Shown here in pieces: positions 32,664 through 32,750 of a stretch of DNA of 32,750 nucleotides. The notes under the pieces were generated by a model that was not told the DNA's origin, did no database searches, and was given only the letters and a program-made list of their open reading frames with translations. The position numbers and the translations under genes were made by a program. Numbering within the stretch: the first letter of the stretch is position 1; each line of letters starts with the position of its first letter. The stretch is from Pelagibacterium sp. (lineage in GTDB: Bacteria; Pseudomonadota; Alphaproteobacteria; Rhizobiales; Devosiaceae), in the NCBI GenBank assembly GCA_002723255.1, contig PBNW01000013.1, positions 66,628 through 99,377 on the forward strand, given 5' to 3'.

Positions 32664-32750
32664 ATGGCTATGCCCAACAATCTAATAAGGCGCAATGGGA
32701 CCTACTACGCGCGTATTTACATTCCGCAGGATCTGCAGGCTGCGTTCGGT
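32664..32750 (+). CDS. Phage-type integrase, N-terminal fragment (runs off the window)
   Basis: Only the first 29 codons are visible, starting ATG 32664 (or ATG 32670). The sequence PNNLIRRNGTYYARIYIPQD followed by LQAAFG matches the short beta-strand N-terminus of DUF6538-type tyrosine recombinases, where a xxRRxGxxYxRxxIPxDL pattern precedes the core-binding domain. The catalytic part is outside. The adjacent tRNA-like fragment and lower-GC surroundings support a site-specific integrase at the left end of a mobile element. The identification rests on 29 residues. Confidence 0.65.
   Translation, partial: MAMPNNLIRRNGTYYARIYIPQDLQAAFG

Overview
The window is high-GC, tightly packed bacterial DNA that reads as an alphaproteobacterium of the Hyphomicrobiales. 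My guess is a Devosia/Pelagibacterium-like genome. This rests on protein character (Ugp operon order, PrtD/PrtE-type secretion genes, RTX proteins) and on a rhizobial-style intergenic palindromic repeat at about 6211-6318. No rRNA, complete tRNA or CRISPR array is visible.

Layout. (1) 1-987: 3' part of a DHA2 drug/proton antiporter, ending in a good intrinsic terminator. (2) 1254-5967: a three-gene, stop-to-start packed operon of a UDP-sulfoquinovose-synthase-like epimerase, a short BcsB-like subunit and a membrane GT2 glycosyltransferase. This looks like a small polysaccharide synthase locus. It is followed by a 57-residue secreted-protein stub that stops exactly at the edge of the palindromic repeat. 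(3) 6380-21907: the centrepiece, an extracellular peroxidase island. A 2370-residue animal-type haem peroxidase with RTX repeats is followed on the same strand by a PrtD-type type I ABC exporter, a 658-residue RTX/cadherin-like protein and an HlyD-type adaptor. A two-component system (histidine kinase and NarL-type regulator) is divergent at one end, and a second NarL-type regulator sits at the other end. An identical 11-mer with the same neighbouring AT-rich block lies at matching distances upstream of the peroxidase and of the second regulator, so the two are probably co-regulated.

(4) 21964-23645: L-2-hydroxyglutarate oxidase, with an inverted repeat in its leader and only the ligand-binding half of a GntR/FCD regulator left beside it. 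(5) 23916-31212: a glycerol-3-phosphate/glycerophosphodiester operon in the order ugpB-ugpA-ugpE-ugpQ-phoD-HAD phosphatase-ugpC. It is divergent from a SorC-family regulator, with a striking 11-bp inverted repeat operator between them. (6) 32320-32750: the left edge of a probable integrative element. It has a 19-nt sequence resembling the 3' end of a tRNA (probably tRNA-Gln, reverse strand), a tandem 12-mer, and the first 29 codons of a phage-type integrase that runs off the window.

How the parts work together. The two-component genes plausibly sense a signal and switch on secretion of the peroxidase. The type I exporter (the outer-membrane TolC partner is not here) would export both RTX proteins into calcium-containing medium, where the repeats fold. 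The ugp operon would import glycerol-3-phosphate and its diesters, hydrolyse diesters (UgpQ), release phosphate outside (PhoD) and perhaps inside (HAD). Family identities come from reading motifs by eye; no database search was run.
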